A stretch of DNA of 64,000 nt from positions 86,694 through 150,693 of the forward strand of contig CABJBM010000018.1 in assembly GCA_902363835.1 (NCBI GenBank), in the 5' to 3' direction. The notes under the pieces were generated by a model. It was given only the letters and a program-made list of their open reading frames with translations. It was not told where the DNA came from and did not search any database. The position numbers and the translations under genes are program-made. The DNA comes from Lachnospiraceae bacterium (GTDB lineage Bacteria; Bacillota; Clostridia; Lachnospirales; Lachnospiraceae). Positions 16,546 to 25,144 of the stretch are shown piece by piece. The stretch's first letter is position 1; every line of letters starts with the position of its first letter.

Positions 16546-18036
16546 TTATTCCTTGTTTGCCTTGATTTCTTTATATGCTTCATAATCCTCTGTCATAAGG
16601 AAATAACCTTTTTTATCTTTCCAATACTGGATCTGGGGAATGGCCAGCAGTGCAACCAGTACGATTCCAATTCCAATATAGCTTAAATACTTCATGACTA
16701 CAGTAAATACCGGCCATACAACCGCCCAGTCCCACATTCCTAAATATCCGCCGTAAGCTGCCATGCCTACCCAGCCTGCAATAAAAGCAGAACCAAATAC
16801 CTGGCACAAGCCGGACAGGAATGGAAGCAGCAGCGCCGCCTTAAATCCGCCCTTTTCATTTGCAAAAACACCGATGGTTGCATTATCAAAGAACACGGGA
16901 ACGAAACCGCATATTACCAGTACCGGACTCTTTAACAGGATCAGAGCTGTAATTGCCAGGATCTGTCCTGCAAAGCCTGCTAAAAATCCCAAAGTAACGG
17001 CATTCGCCGCACCAAAGCCAAAGATTACGGCGCAGTCCACTCCAGGAACAGAGCCTGGAAGAATTCTGTCTGCAATTCCCTGGAAGGAAGCTGTCAGCTC
17101 TGCCACAAAGGTACGCACACCTAGCTGCAGGATTGCCAGATACACTGCAAAATATAAACAGGTTTGAAGGACATAGAAAAACATGCTTGCTCCTTCTTTC
17201 ATAAACTGTCCTTCAACCAGATAATCTCTGCCAAGAATGCAAAGGATTGCTCCGAAAAACACAACCATTAAGATGGAAGTACACACCATATTGTCGTTAA
17301 AAATGGACATAAACCCGGGCAGTTCAATATCTTCGATCTTTTTAATTTCTTTCCCGTTGTTTTTCTTATTTTCTTTTCCAAACAGCTTTCCTGCAAGATA
17401 GTAACTGACTGCAACGCCGAACATCTGCTGATGGGCCAGACAAAAGCCGGCTCCATCCGTAACTTCCTGGCAGGGCTTAATGGTCAGATTGGAACCTACC
17501 GCCCAGTAAGCTCCTAAGAGAAGGGCCATTACGATCAGCATGGCAACTCTTCCGTTTAACAGGAAGGGACAGGCAAACATGATCAGCCAGTATGCTGTGG
17601 CTGCCTGCTGGACCTGAACATTACCGGTGGTAAACAATGCCCGAAGCTTGGTATATTTGGAAAAACGCACAAGGAGAATGTTGACGATAAATGCAATAAA
17701 CAACAGGATCATTGCATCGCCGAATCCTTTTCCAAATACCTCCCCAACACCTGCTGTAACGGCATTCTGGCCAAAGTAAGGGTCTATTACCATGGCATCC
17801 ATATGGAACCGGTCTTTTAAACCTACCAGTACCGGACGGAAGTTATTGACCAGTCCGCCGGAACCAACCATTAAGATCAAATAGCCTACAATCGCTTTTA
17901 AAGTCCCAGCAAGTATATCATACCACGGTTTTCTCAGCAAGATATAACCAATCATAACAATCAAACCAATCATAAATGCCGGCTGCTGTAATACGTTTGT
18001 GGCAAAAAAAGTCCATACCTTCATTAAAATATCCAT
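16546..18036 (-). CDS. ulaA: PTS ascorbate-type transporter subunit IIC (UlaA/SgaT family)
   Basis: 496 residues with about 11 hydrophobic segments and the UlaA-type loops (PYFGQNAVTAGVGEVFGKGFGDA, SVPGVDCAVIFGFGAANAVTLGF). It imports a sugar acid or related compound with phosphorylation. The neighbours ulaG/E/F indicate L-ascorbate or a close analogue as substrate. A hydrophilic lysine-rich insert (LFGKENKKNNGKEIKKIEDIE) near residue 220 fits the central cytoplasmic loop. Confidence 0.92.
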   Translation of the reverse strand: MDILMKVWTFFATNVLQQPAFMIGLIVMIGYILLRKPWYDILAGTLKAIVGYLILMVGSGGLVNNFRPVLVGLKDRFHMDAMVIDPYFGQNAVTAGVGEVFGKGFGDAMILLFIAFIVNILLVRFSKYTKLRALFTTGNVQVQQAATAYWLIMFACPFLLNGRVAMLIVMALLLGAYWAVGSNLTIKPCQEVTDGAGFCLAHQQMFGVAVSYYLAGKLFGKENKKNNGKEIKKIEDIELPGFMSIFNDNMVCTSILMVVFFGAILCILGRDYLVEGQFMKEGASMFFYVLQTCLYFAVYLAILQLGVRTFVAELTASFQGIADRILPGSVPGVDCAVIFGFGAANAVTLGFLAGFAGQILAITALILLKSPVLVICGFVPVFFDNATIGVFANEKGGFKAALLLPFLSGLCQVFGSAFIAGWVGMAAYGGYLGMWDWAVVWPVFTVVMKYLSYIGIGIVLVALLAIPQIQYWKDKKGYFLMTEDYEAYKEIKANKE

Positions 18037-18054
18037 TGTATTATCCCCTTTTCT

Positions 18055-18510
18055 TTAATCCAAATATCGTTCCTGAATTCGCAGCAAATCCTCTGAATCT
18101 TTGGCTTTCTTAAGTTCTTCAATCACTTCTTCATTGTCAAGCATCTCCGATAGCCGGCTCATATTGTCCAGATGCTGATCCGGGTTGCAGGATGCCAGGG
18201 TAAAGAAAAGCCGGGCATCCTTTTCCGGATCCTGTGCATCAAAGCTGACCGGTTTTTCCAGTTTCATAAAGGCGATACTGGTTTTATGTACGCCTTCTGC
18301 TCCTTCCTGAGAATGAGGCATTGCAATGTCCGGCAAAACAATGATATAAGGGCCGTATTTTTTAATGCAGGCAATGATCTCTTCCTTATAATTTTCTTCC
18401 ACCGTTCCATCCTCTTCCAGGCATTCACAGCTCAGCCGGATGGCATCCTCCCAATCCTTTGCTTCTTTGACAAACTTATAATGTTTCTTCTCCACAAAAT
18501 CTCTCAGCAT
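18055..18510 (-). CDS. ulaC: PTS subunit IIA, mannitol/fructose-ascorbate type
   Basis: 151 residues from the ATG at 18510, which follows AGAGGGGA; the frame is open to 18582 but without a ribosome site. The IIA_2 active site is seen as VLPDIAMPHS with His66 as phospho-acceptor. It receives phosphate from HPr. It is placed between the lactonase and IIC genes, 18 bases from the latter. Confidence 0.9.
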   Translation of the reverse strand: MLRDFVEKKHYKFVKEAKDWEDAIRLSCECLEEDGTVEENYKEEIIACIKKYGPYIIVLPDIAMPHSQEGAEGVHKTSIAFMKLEKPVSFDAQDPEKDARLFFTLASCNPDQHLDNMSRLSEMLDNEEVIEELKKAKDSEDLLRIQERYLD

Positions 18511-18529
18511 GTTTTCCCCTCTTTCCCCA

Positions 18530-19633
18530 TTACAAAAGTGAACGGAACGGAATATTCTGAGGTGCTTCAAAGCAATCCTCAAAGCCTCTTTTATGATGGT
18601 AAGCCAGTTTATCCTTATCTGCAGGATAAACGTATTTTCCGCCTACTTCCCAGAAAAAAGGATGAAACTTATAATCCAGCCGGTCCTTCTTCATATTATA
18701 GAGTACCCTGATTTCATTCACATCCGCCATGAAATTGGTCCATACATCATAGTGGATGGGGATCACAACCTTGCATTGCAAAGCTTCTGCCATGCGCAGG
18801 ATATCACAGGAAGTCATTTTATCAGCCATTCCCACCGGATTCTCTCCATAGGAACCAAAGGCCACATCAATGTCATAATCCTTTCCATGTTTTGCAAAAT
18901 AAATGGAGTAATGGGAATCTCCGCTGTGATAAATATTTCCTCCCGGAGTTTTGATCAGATAGTTTACCGCTTTTTCATCCATATCCATAGGACACTTTCC
19001 TGTCAGCTCCTCCCGGTCCGGGCCGGTGGAATCCGTTGTTACAAGACAGGTCCTGTCAAAGGAATCAAGAGCCACGATCTCAATATCCTTTATCCTGATG
19101 CTGTCACCAGGCACTACCGTAATGCAGCGTTCAGCAGGAACCCCCCATTTCTGCCAAAGCTCCACGGATTTCTTAGGGCCAATAAAAGGAACCGGAATCT
19201 CTTTTCCATTTTCATCCACTGTGGTTATGTTGCTCTGAATCACATGGGCGGCATATTCCGGGCTCATATGATCCTGGTGGTAATGGGTTGCCAGTACTGC
19301 ATCCACATGCTTAACGGCAAATGGATCAAGTACAAACGGAACTGCCCTTAAATTGGGCTGCATTGCCCTTGCACCGCACATATTTGCCATCTGATGGCCC
19401 ACAGCCATCTTTCCGTTTCCATGAGAACGCTTTCCGTTTCCGCACCACAAATCCACAGTAATGTTGCAGCCGCCCGGAGTTTTAAACCACATACCGGTAC
19501 AGCCCAGCCACCACATGGCTACTGTCCCAGGTTCCACTGTCTCATTTTCAATTTCCTCATTGAGCCAGGTTCCCCATTCAGGAAACGTACTCATGATCCA
19601 GCTTTCCCTGGTGATTTCATCGACTTTGCTCAT
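18530..19633 (-). CDS. ulaG: L-ascorbate-6-phosphate lactonase UlaG
   Basis: 367 residues, very close to the E. coli UlaG pattern from the start ([21 protein letters not shown]) to the end ([19 protein letters not shown]). The metallo-beta-lactamase motif HxHxDH is present as THYHQDH, and GDSHYS follows later. It opens the lactone ring of L-ascorbate-6-phosphate to 3-keto-L-gulonate-6-phosphate in the cytoplasm, using Mn. AAAGGAGGA precedes the ATG. It is the first gene of the operon, so its specific family fixes the pathway assignment. Confidence 0.95.
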   Translation of the reverse strand: MSKVDEITRESWIMSTFPEWGTWLNEEIENETVEPGTVAMWWLGCTGMWFKTPGGCNITVDLWCGNGKRSHGNGKMAVGHQMANMCGARAMQPNLRAVPFVLDPFAVKHVDAVLATHYHQDHMSPEYAAHVIQSNITTVDENGKEIPVPFIGPKKSVELWQKWGVPAERCITVVPGDSIRIKDIEIVALDSFDRTCLVTTDSTGPDREELTGKCPMDMDEKAVNYLIKTPGGNIYHSGDSHYSIYFAKHGKDYDIDVAFGSYGENPVGMADKMTSCDILRMAEALQCKVVIPIHYDVWTNFMADVNEIRVLYNMKKDRLDYKFHPFFWEVGGKYVYPADKDKLAYHHKRGFEDCFEAPQNIPFRSLL

Positions 19634-19655
19634 CCAAACTTCCTCCTTTACTTTT

Positions 19656-19751
19656 ACGATCGTTTAATGATCGTTTATGTATCAACTCTTCTTTTCAAGT
19701 AGATAATATCATTATGAATTCAGTTTTTCAAGAGCGTTTAATGATCGTTTT
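19656..19751 (-). promoter_or_regulatory. ula operon promoter flanked by two operator-like sites
   Basis: Minus-strand promoter TTGAAA (19731-19726), a 17-nt spacer, TATTAT (19708-19703). The plus-strand sequence CGTTTAATGATCGTTT occurs just upstream of -35 (19735-19750) and again downstream of the start site (about 19661-19676), 74 bases apart. The second site is extended to ACGATCGTTTAATGATCGTT, which adds an overlapping dyad. Paired sites around a promoter suggest repression by the DeoR protein of the operon, possibly with looping. Confidence 0.75.
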
Positions 19752-19752
19752 G

Positions 19753-19984
19753 TTATTATATGTTTGTTTCATATTTTTTGTTTATTTTATACATTTTCTA
19801 TTATATTATTTGTGCATATTTTTAGCTTTAAAATTTACTACCAAGATATGGAATATATATTTTTATAATATCCTCTATTTATCAATCCTTATATAGTGAA
19901 ATTTATATAATTTTATTATTTTGCACCTTTATTATATAATCGGTTTATATGCAGGGATTTATAAGAATCCGGTTCATGAATCAA
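19753..19984. other. Very AT-rich stretch upstream of the ula promoter
   Basis: About 230 bases rich in T and A with no credible gene. Short open frames here lack ribosome sites and read as runs of Phe/Ile/Tyr. It may be a curved or UP-like region for the ula promoter. Confidence 0.5.
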
Positions 19985-20040
19985 TAAAAAAAGACTTCAT
20001 GAAGACAACCGATCTGATCATAAAATACGGCTGCCTTCAT
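19985..20040 (-). terminator. Terminator of the AraC-DUF3788 transcript
   Basis: On the minus strand ATGAAGGCAGCCG (20040-20028) pairs with CGGTTGTCTTCAT (20011-19999) with G-T pairs, and a run of seven T follows shortly after. A further hairpin TTCTCAGG / CCTGAGAA lies about 40 bases upstream. Confidence 0.75.
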
Positions 20041-20157
20041 AAAATCTTTTTAATGAAATATATAAATGATTCTCAGGAATTGCCTGAGAAAAGGCTGTTC
20101 AGAATCTGTTTTCAGGCTGAATATGGGCTGGAACATGACAGCTTTTCAAAGCGGTTT

Positions 20158-20634
20158 TTAGCCGGACAAGTGACGGTTTTTTTCTTTTTTACCTTCCGGC
20201 GGGAAGAATGATCTGCTGCCCGTCCGCAATGTGATCATTTTTTTCACATCATTAAACACATCCGGATTATTTACATTCATCATCATCCATTTACCGCTAT
20301 AACCGGAAACTGTTTGCTTAAATAGATTTTGAGTGTATTCACTGCAAAATGGCATCATCAGCTTTGCTTCGTTTATTTCCCGTTTTCCGACTACCACCAG
20401 AGCCAAAAAGGAGCCTTTCATGGGGTAAAGCGTACACAAGGATTTCCCTCCCTTTTTATAGCTGACATTCCAGCCCTTTTGCATGGAACATCCGCTGTAC
20501 CTTATCTGCGGCAGGATATGATAAGTTTCCTGCAGATAAGAATTCAGCTCCTGCCATAAATTATTATTTACAAACTCACTTATCATTTCACTTGTCGGCT
20601 GATGTACGCGGTCATACCGTTCACTCCACTCCAT
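20158..20634 (-). CDS. DUF3788 family protein
   Basis: 158 residues, cytoplasmic, with no signal or membrane segment. The layout (MEWSERYDRVHQPT at the start, IRYSGCSMQKGWNVSYKKGGKSLCTLYP in the middle, GYSGKWMMMNV near the end) matches what I recall of DUF3788, a small family with no assigned reaction. It lies 9 bases downstream of the AraC/GyrI-type regulator and is probably co-transcribed with it. Confidence 0.7.
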   Translation of the reverse strand: MEWSERYDRVHQPTSEMISEFVNNNLWQELNSYLQETYHILPQIRYSGCSMQKGWNVSYKKGGKSLCTLYPMKGSFLALVVVGKREINEAKLMMPFCSEYTQNLFKQTVSGYSGKWMMMNVNNPDVFNDVKKMITLRTGSRSFFPPEGKKEKNRHLSG

Positions 20635-20643
20635 ATAATCCTC

Positions 20644-21570
20644 CTAATTCTCTGAATTTTCCAGAGGAACAGGTATTACCCATATTTCCATGGAAAAACC
20701 ATCAGAAGTTTCTTTGTAATATTTTTCCGCCGAAAATGGCCGGATTGTCAACTTGCGGCCTGGAAGCCATGTGTTAAAAAGGTATGCCATGGCTTTGTTA
20801 AGAGCGTTTGTTATGAGTTCCGGAAAGGTTTCTGCTTCAAGGGAGCAGACAATATATTCTGCAGCAGGTAATTCCCATACTGTGAGATCATGGGAACCAG
20901 GTGTTTCTCCAGTTCCGGCCGCACCTGCAAAATAAGTAAAAGTTCCCATTTCCATGTCTCCCATCATGGAAGCCCCAAGCTCTGTCCCATCAAGTGAAAG
21001 TCCCTTTATTTCCGGCTTTATTTTGCGAAAACGCTCCCATAAAATAAAAGGGGTATCAATGCCTGGAGTTTCGCCCACAGGTATTTGATCGGAGATGGAT
21101 ACCTGTGCCGTTAAACCGTAATAGATCTCCAGATTAACCAGTTGTTTTCTTGTTATTTCCATAACAATGCCATCAGTAATCAAGGGTACATTTTCATCGA
21201 TCAGGATGTAGTTAAGCTGTAAATCCGGCTTATTCACCTGATTGAGCGGAATGGATTTTGTGCGGTATTCTTCCGGCGTAATGTTATAAGCCTCCTTAAA
21301 GGCCCTTGTATAATTTCCATGACTGGAAAATCCATATTCTGCAGCAACATCTGCAATCCGTTTATGATTCTTCAAATCCTGTGACGATTGGGCCAGCCTC
21401 CGCAGCCTGATATACTCAAACACTGTTTTCTTCACAAGACGTTTAAACAATCTTTGAAAATAATAGGGCGATAAACCGGCTATATCCGCAAGTCTTTCAA
21501 TGGGGATCTCTTCCGTTGTATGTGTTTCAATATAATCCAATGATTTTTGTATTGCTTCCCATGCGTGCAT
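20644..21570 (-). CDS. AraC-family regulator with GyrI-like effector domain
   Basis: 308 residues from the ATG at 21570. The upstream in-frame ATG at 21585 overlaps the GGAGGTG ribosome site and is rejected. The N-terminal double helix-turn-helix (residues ~1-105: IERLADIAGLSPYYFQRLFKR, IADVAAEYGFSSHGNYTRAFKEAYNITPEEYR) is followed by a GyrI-like small-molecule domain (LEIYYGLTAQVS, FTYFAGAAG, YIVCSLEAETFPELITNALNKAM). It resembles Rob/BltR-like multidrug-sensing regulators. The target may be its own operon with DUF3788. Confidence 0.87.
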   Translation of the reverse strand: MHAWEAIQKSLDYIETHTTEEIPIERLADIAGLSPYYFQRLFKRLVKKTVFEYIRLRRLAQSSQDLKNHKRIADVAAEYGFSSHGNYTRAFKEAYNITPEEYRTKSIPLNQVNKPDLQLNYILIDENVPLITDGIVMEITRKQLVNLEIYYGLTAQVSISDQIPVGETPGIDTPFILWERFRKIKPEIKGLSLDGTELGASMMGDMEMGTFTYFAGAAGTGETPGSHDLTVWELPAAEYIVCSLEAETFPELITNALNKAMAYLFNTWLPGRKLTIRPFSAEKYYKETSDGFSMEIWVIPVPLENSEN

Positions 21571-21703
21571 ATCTGCCACCTCCATAAAACAAGGATAACA
21601 TAAAATTTCTTATTCCGCTTCTCATGCAATGCCCTTTTATGATCATTTTTCCCTTGTATGCTTATACATTATCCGCTTTCCGTCTTGACAATTCCACAAA
21701 AGG

Positions 21704-21742
21704 AATAAGCCCGCCTTTTAACATAAAAGGCAGGCTTATTCT
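21704..21742. terminator. Terminator downstream of the RsiV-like gene
   Basis: AATAAGCCCGCCTTTTA / TAAAAGGCAGGCTTATT forms a long stem with one mismatch. It lies between the rsiV-like stop and the AraC gene, both on the minus strand. Confidence 0.85.
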
Positions 21743-21754
21743 TAATATATCGCT

Positions 21755-22624
21755 TTAAAATCCAGTTACGTCTTTTGGAATGGTGAATTCCACTGCACCC
21801 ATGTAGCCCGGTGCCACTTCATATTCATCAAATACGATTACGATCTCTCCCTTATCATTAAAATAAAAGCTTTCATCTCCGGTGATCTGCTTAAATTCAT
21901 CCACGTAATCCTCTCCTGTATTATAAAAATACATCTTGGAATCATCCGCAGCCATTTGTTCTGCCATCTGCTTTTTAATGTTATCGCTGATCGCAGTAAT
22001 ATAATCAGGTTTATCCTTCATTAAATCCTTTAAGGACACTACATTACCTGTTGCTTTGTCAATGGTGAAAATTTTAACAGACTCCGCTCCGCTTGCCATA
22101 ATAACTGTTGTGTTGATCCGAAGGGATAGGTATTTATCGTTGTCTGTCACAACATCATAACTGGAGGTTACGGAATAATGGCCATCTCCTGCCAGATCTC
22201 CTGCCACCTGTTTCTCATATTCTGAAATCAGCTGCTCTGCATATTCTTCAATGGAACGGTTTACCTTGTCATTGTCCTTTTCATTGATAGATACCTTAGG
22301 TATATCTATTTTTGCTTCATAATTCTTATTGGCATCCTCAAAGGTACGAAAGGTTACAACCTTTGCGATTGCACCAAGAACCGGGATATCCTCCATGGCA
22401 TTTGCGGTAACCGGGCTGGCATTTGCCATAATTATAATGGCTGCCATTGCTGCAGCCCCTGTCATTGCTGTTCGTTTTGTTATCTTCATCATCTGCTTTT
22501 TCCTCTTTTCTTTTTTTGCTTTTTCAATTCCTGCAGCTACGCCTGCCAAGGCAGCCTTTGGCACAGGAATATGTTGATATTCCTCTTTCATCTTCAACAG
22601 TTTTTCCTTGTCACTGTGTTCCAT
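21755..22624 (-). CDS. rsiV: RsiV-like anti-sigma factor with DUF3298-type extracellular domain
   Basis: 289 residues. A cytoplasmic N-terminal ~50 residues opens EEYQHIPVPKA, as in RsiV. One membrane segment follows (about 52-70), then an extracellular part with the conserved ANAMEDIPVLGAIAKVVTF and a DUF4163/DUF3298-like domain. In B. subtilis RsiV holds SigV inactive and is itself the receptor for lysozyme, which triggers its cleavage. The cognate ECF sigma gene lies 20 bases upstream. Lysozyme sensing here is by homology only. Confidence 0.85.
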   Translation of the reverse strand: MEHSDKEKLLKMKEEYQHIPVPKAALAGVAAGIEKAKKEKRKKQMMKITKRTAMTGAAAMAAIIIMANASPVTANAMEDIPVLGAIAKVVTFRTFEDANKNYEAKIDIPKVSINEKDNDKVNRSIEEYAEQLISEYEKQVAGDLAGDGHYSVTSSYDVVTDNDKYLSLRINTTVIMASGAESVKIFTIDKATGNVVSLKDLMKDKPDYITAISDNIKKQMAEQMAADDSKMYFYNTGEDYVDEFKQITGDESFYFNDKGEIVIVFDEYEVAPGYMGAVEFTIPKDVTGF

Positions 22625-22644
22625 ATTAACTGCTCCTTTCCTTC

Positions 22645-23124
22645 CTAAGTAGCCTCCGGTTCCAGTACAATCTTCAGTTTCTTAAGAGCCCGGTAAAGCC
22701 TGGCCTTCACGGTGCTTACGTTCATTTCCAGAGTTTCAGCGATTTCATCCAGTTTCCATTCCTCTATATATTTTAAAATAACAATGGCCCGGTCCTTTTC
22801 CTCCAGGGAACTTAAAAGTTCCAGGTAGTCATCCTCGTTATAGTGGTCCTCATGGGGAATTTCCACCTGGTCAAGACTAACCCTATCCCCTTTCTGCTTC
22901 CTTAAAAAGTCAATGGAGGCATTTATAACGATCCGGTATATCCAGGTGGACAGATAGGTTTCTTCTCTCAGCTTTTTGCATTCCTTTATTACCCGGTATG
23001 CACTCTCCTGAACAATATCCAGAGCATCCTGTTCATTTTTTACATAGCTGTATGCCAGCCGGTAATAAGACTCATAATTTTTTAAGAGGATCCGCTCTGC
23101 CTCTTCTTCAATCTTTTGTTTCAT
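22645..23124 (-). CDS. sigV: ECF RNA polymerase sigma factor, SigV-like
   Basis: 159 residues. Region 2 reads YSYVKNEQDALDIVQESAYRVIKECKKLREETYLSTWIYRIVINASIDFLRK and region 4 reads LKYIEEWKLDEIAETLEMNVSTVKARLYRALKKLK. No region 3, as in ECF factors. It is the partner of the RsiV-like anti-sigma encoded next. A possible autoregulatory promoter lies at 23154-23183. GGAGGAG precedes the ATG. Confidence 0.9.
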   Translation of the reverse strand: MKQKIEEEAERILLKNYESYYRLAYSYVKNEQDALDIVQESAYRVIKECKKLREETYLSTWIYRIVINASIDFLRKQKGDRVSLDQVEIPHEDHYNEDDYLELLSSLEEKDRAIVILKYIEEWKLDEIAETLEMNVSTVKARLYRALKKLKIVLEPEAT

Positions 23125-23153
23125 ATTCTCCTCCTCTCTGGGGTTCTATCTAT

Positions 23154-23183
23154 TAGACGTATTATAACTCAAAAAAAGTTGCA
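23154..23183 (-). promoter_or_regulatory. Candidate ECF (SigV-type) promoter of sigV-rsiV
   Basis: TGCAAC (23183-23178) and CGTCTA (23159-23154) on the minus strand with 18 bases between. They resemble the AAC / CGTC elements of ECF promoters, though the spacer is 1-2 bases longer than usual. Confidence 0.45.
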
Positions 23184-23189
23184 TGTTTA

Positions 23190-23220
23190 CAAAAAAAAGA
23201 AAAGACTCTCAGGAGCCTTT
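23190..23220 (-). terminator. Terminator of spoIIGA-sigE
   Basis: On the minus strand AAAGGCTC CTGA GAGTCTTT forms a hairpin (23220-23201) followed by TTCTTTTTTTT. It separates sigE from sigV. Confidence 0.75.
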
Positions 23221-23241
23221 CCTCTTTTCACCTAAAATATG

Positions 23242-23982
23242 TCACTCAAACCGTACAATTTCTTTTTTCAGCCTCTTCATGATCTTCTTTTCCAGCCTGG
23301 ATATATAGGACTGGGAGATTCCCAATAAATCCGCTACTTCTTTCTGGGTCATTTCCTCTCCTTCCTCATCTGTCAATCCAAACCGCAGTTCCACGATCTT
23401 GCGCTCTCTCGGGCTTAAACGGCTGATGGCGGTATTAAGTAAGTTTCGTTCCACCTCGGTTTCCAAATCCTTATAAATCACATCCTCCTCTGTTCCGAGA
23501 ATATCTGATAAAAGGAGTTCATTGCCATCCCAATCCACATTCAAAGGCTCATCAATGGAAACCTCCATCTTTGTCTTGTTGTTCCGGCGCAGGTACATGA
23601 GTATTTCATTTTCAATGCAGCGGGATGCATAGGTAGCCAGCTTAATGTTTTTATTGGGATTAAAGGTGTTAATAGCCTTAATGAGCCCAATGGTACCTAT
23701 GGAAATCAAATCCTCCACCCCAACACTGGTGTTATCAAACTTCTTCGCTATGTAAACCACAAGGCGGAGATTATGCTCAATCAGCTCTGATTTTGCCCTT
23801 TGGTCTTCATCGCTGCCAAGGAGAGCAATGATCTGCGCCTCTTTTTCATTGTCCAGGGGCGGAGGAAGGATATCCGCTCCCCCTATGTAATGGACCTCTC
23901 CCTGGGTCGGCATCATCAGCGTTTTAAATGTTGGAATTGCCTTAAACTGAAAACGGTTTGGTACGGATACTTTTATAATCAT
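23242..23982 (-). CDS. sigE: Mother-cell sporulation sigma factor SigE precursor
   Basis: 246 residues. An N-terminal extension of about 25-30 residues before [11 protein letters not shown] corresponds to the pro-sequence removed by SpoIIGA. Region 2 ([40 protein letters not shown]) and region 4 ([11 protein letters not shown]...[29 protein letters not shown]) are complete. It drives early mother-cell transcription. It lies 26 bases below spoIIGA with AAAGGAGAG before the ATG. Confidence 0.96.
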   Translation of the reverse strand: MIIKVSVPNRFQFKAIPTFKTLMMPTQGEVHYIGGADILPPPLDNEKEAQIIALLGSDEDQRAKSELIEHNLRLVVYIAKKFDNTSVGVEDLISIGTIGLIKAINTFNPNKNIKLATYASRCIENEILMYLRRNNKTKMEVSIDEPLNVDWDGNELLLSDILGTEEDVIYKDLETEVERNLLNTAISRLSPRERKIVELRFGLTDEEGEEMTQKEVADLLGISQSYISRLEKKIMKRLKKEIVRFE

Positions 23983-24008
23983 GCGATACTCTCCTTTACA
24001 TCATTCAC

Positions 24009-24845
24009 TCACTCTTCATGCAGCAGCATCTGATATTCTCCACTTTCGGATAATGCCTTTTTGCACACGGCCACCAGAGGCCTTACAATCACCTTCACTT
24101 CATCCCCTTGACGTACCTCCATCTCGTCTAAAAAAATTCCGGGCAGTACGCCGTCACTTTTCCCAACACTTCCATAGGGAATGTAGACGACCTCTGACAC
24201 ACTTTCGCAGAGCTCCCGGACAGCCTCATAGGTCACAACATGGACGGACCGGCGGCTCACCGGCTCATACAGCCTGTTTCCTGTATCAAGGAGGGCCATC
24301 ACTACCTTTTTCTTCCCTCTGTAATGCATGGTAACTTCATAAAAATTGCTCTTTCCCTTTAGCATGGCGGAAATCTGCCGAAGAAAACAGCGGATTCCAA
24401 AGTAAGTACCCGCTGCTAAAAAAATCAACCGGTAAAAGGGTATGGCTTCCTGGCCATTTCCCCTAAGAATCTGTTCTATATAATAGCCGGCCTTCGTATG
24501 TTGATATAGGGCATCCATAATTCCCCCAACTGTAACCGCAGCCAGAAAAAGAGCGCCCACTGCTTTCCCTATTTCCTTTGGTCTTTTTAAGTCGAAAGCC
24601 GTCATCACCATTAGAGTGCTCACCGCCAGATAGGTAATTACCATCTCAAGCCACAGGGGTAAAAATGGAAAGGCAGCAGCAAATACAGCCCACGCTGCCC
24701 CTAAAATAGCCCCTAGAATCATTCTCCACCATATGAGACGGTACTTCATACCCCGTCTTACAATGGATAATACCAGGAAATCCATGGCAAAATTAATTAA
24801 GAACAACACATCAATGTACAGGTTTATTTCCGTCGCCGCTTTCAC
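24009..24845 (-). CDS. spoIIGA: Sigma-E processing aspartic protease SpoIIGA
   Basis: About 278 residues. Five hydrophobic segments in the N-terminal half (YIDVLFLINFAMDFLVL first) are followed by a cytoplasmic protease domain with the catalytic Asp in MALLDTGNRLYEP. It cleaves pro-SigE at the asymmetric septum. The start is uncertain. The frame extends to an ATG at 24902, but a promoter with -10 at 24869-24864 would begin transcription after it. GTG at 24845 is therefore used here, though it overlaps its own GGGAGGTG. No ATG lies nearer the conserved start. Confidence 0.88.
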   Translation of the reverse strand: MKAATEINLYIDVLFLINFAMDFLVLSIVRRGMKYRLIWWRMILGAILGAAWAVFAAAFPFLPLWLEMVITYLAVSTLMVMTAFDLKRPKEIGKAVGALFLAAVTVGGIMDALYQHTKAGYYIEQILRGNGQEAIPFYRLIFLAAGTYFGIRCFLRQISAMLKGKSNFYEVTMHYRGKKKVVMALLDTGNRLYEPVSRRSVHVVTYEAVRELCESVSEVVYIPYGSVGKSDGVLPGIFLDEMEVRQGDEVKVIVRPLVAVCKKALSESGEYQMLLHEE

Positions 24846-24863
24846 CTCCCGCCCTGTACGAAC

Positions 24864-24899
24864 ATTATAGCCAGTAAGCCATTCAGAATTTGTCAAAAC
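24864..24899 (-). promoter_or_regulatory. spoIIG-type promoter with a 21-base spacer and Spo0A-box-like sequence
   Basis: On the minus strand TTGACA (24896-24891) and TATAAT (24869-24864) are separated by 21 bases. The B. subtilis spoIIG promoter also has an over-long spacer and needs Spo0A-P. On the plus strand TTTGTCAAAA (24889-24898) overlaps -35 and resembles a 0A box (TGTCGAA), as does the minus-strand AGTCGAA around 25095. Confidence 0.6.
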
Positions 24900-25056
24900 C
24901 ATGGGGATGATTCCAATTTTTTATCGCCTTTTTCCATCCTGACACGGCATTTGCCGACAGATTCTTACAGACCACACGTTCCCCTTTTGTCCTTTTCTCA
25001 GCTCTTCCTGACAAATGGACAAAATCATGAAAGATCCCTTTCTCCCGTACTGTGCA

Positions 25057-25104
25057 ACAAAAAACAGCCGGACACAGCATTTTCTGCCATGTTCGACTGT
25101 TTTT
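25057..25104 (-). terminator. valS terminator
   Basis: On the minus strand AACAGTCGAACATGGCA pairs with TGCTGTGTCCGGCTGTT at 16 of 17 positions including G-U pairs, followed by TTTTTT. It lies 40 bases below the valS stop. Confidence 0.8.
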
Positions 25105-25144
25105 CACATTCTATTTAAGATTGTCGATTTTTCATGATGGAGAT

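Noticed and set aside
19656..19751. catabolite (CcpA cre) sites at the ula promoter
   Set aside because: The repeated motif GTTTAATGATCGTTT does not fit the cre consensus, and its two copies point to the pathway repressor instead.
19921..20211. 96-residue plus-strand open frame
   Set aside because: It lacks a ribosome site, overlaps the DUF3788 gene and its terminator on the other strand, and has no recognisable pattern.
24883..25107. 74-residue minus-strand open frame between valS and spoIIGA
   Set aside because: It covers the valS terminator and the spoIIG promoter and has no ribosome site, so it is chance coding.
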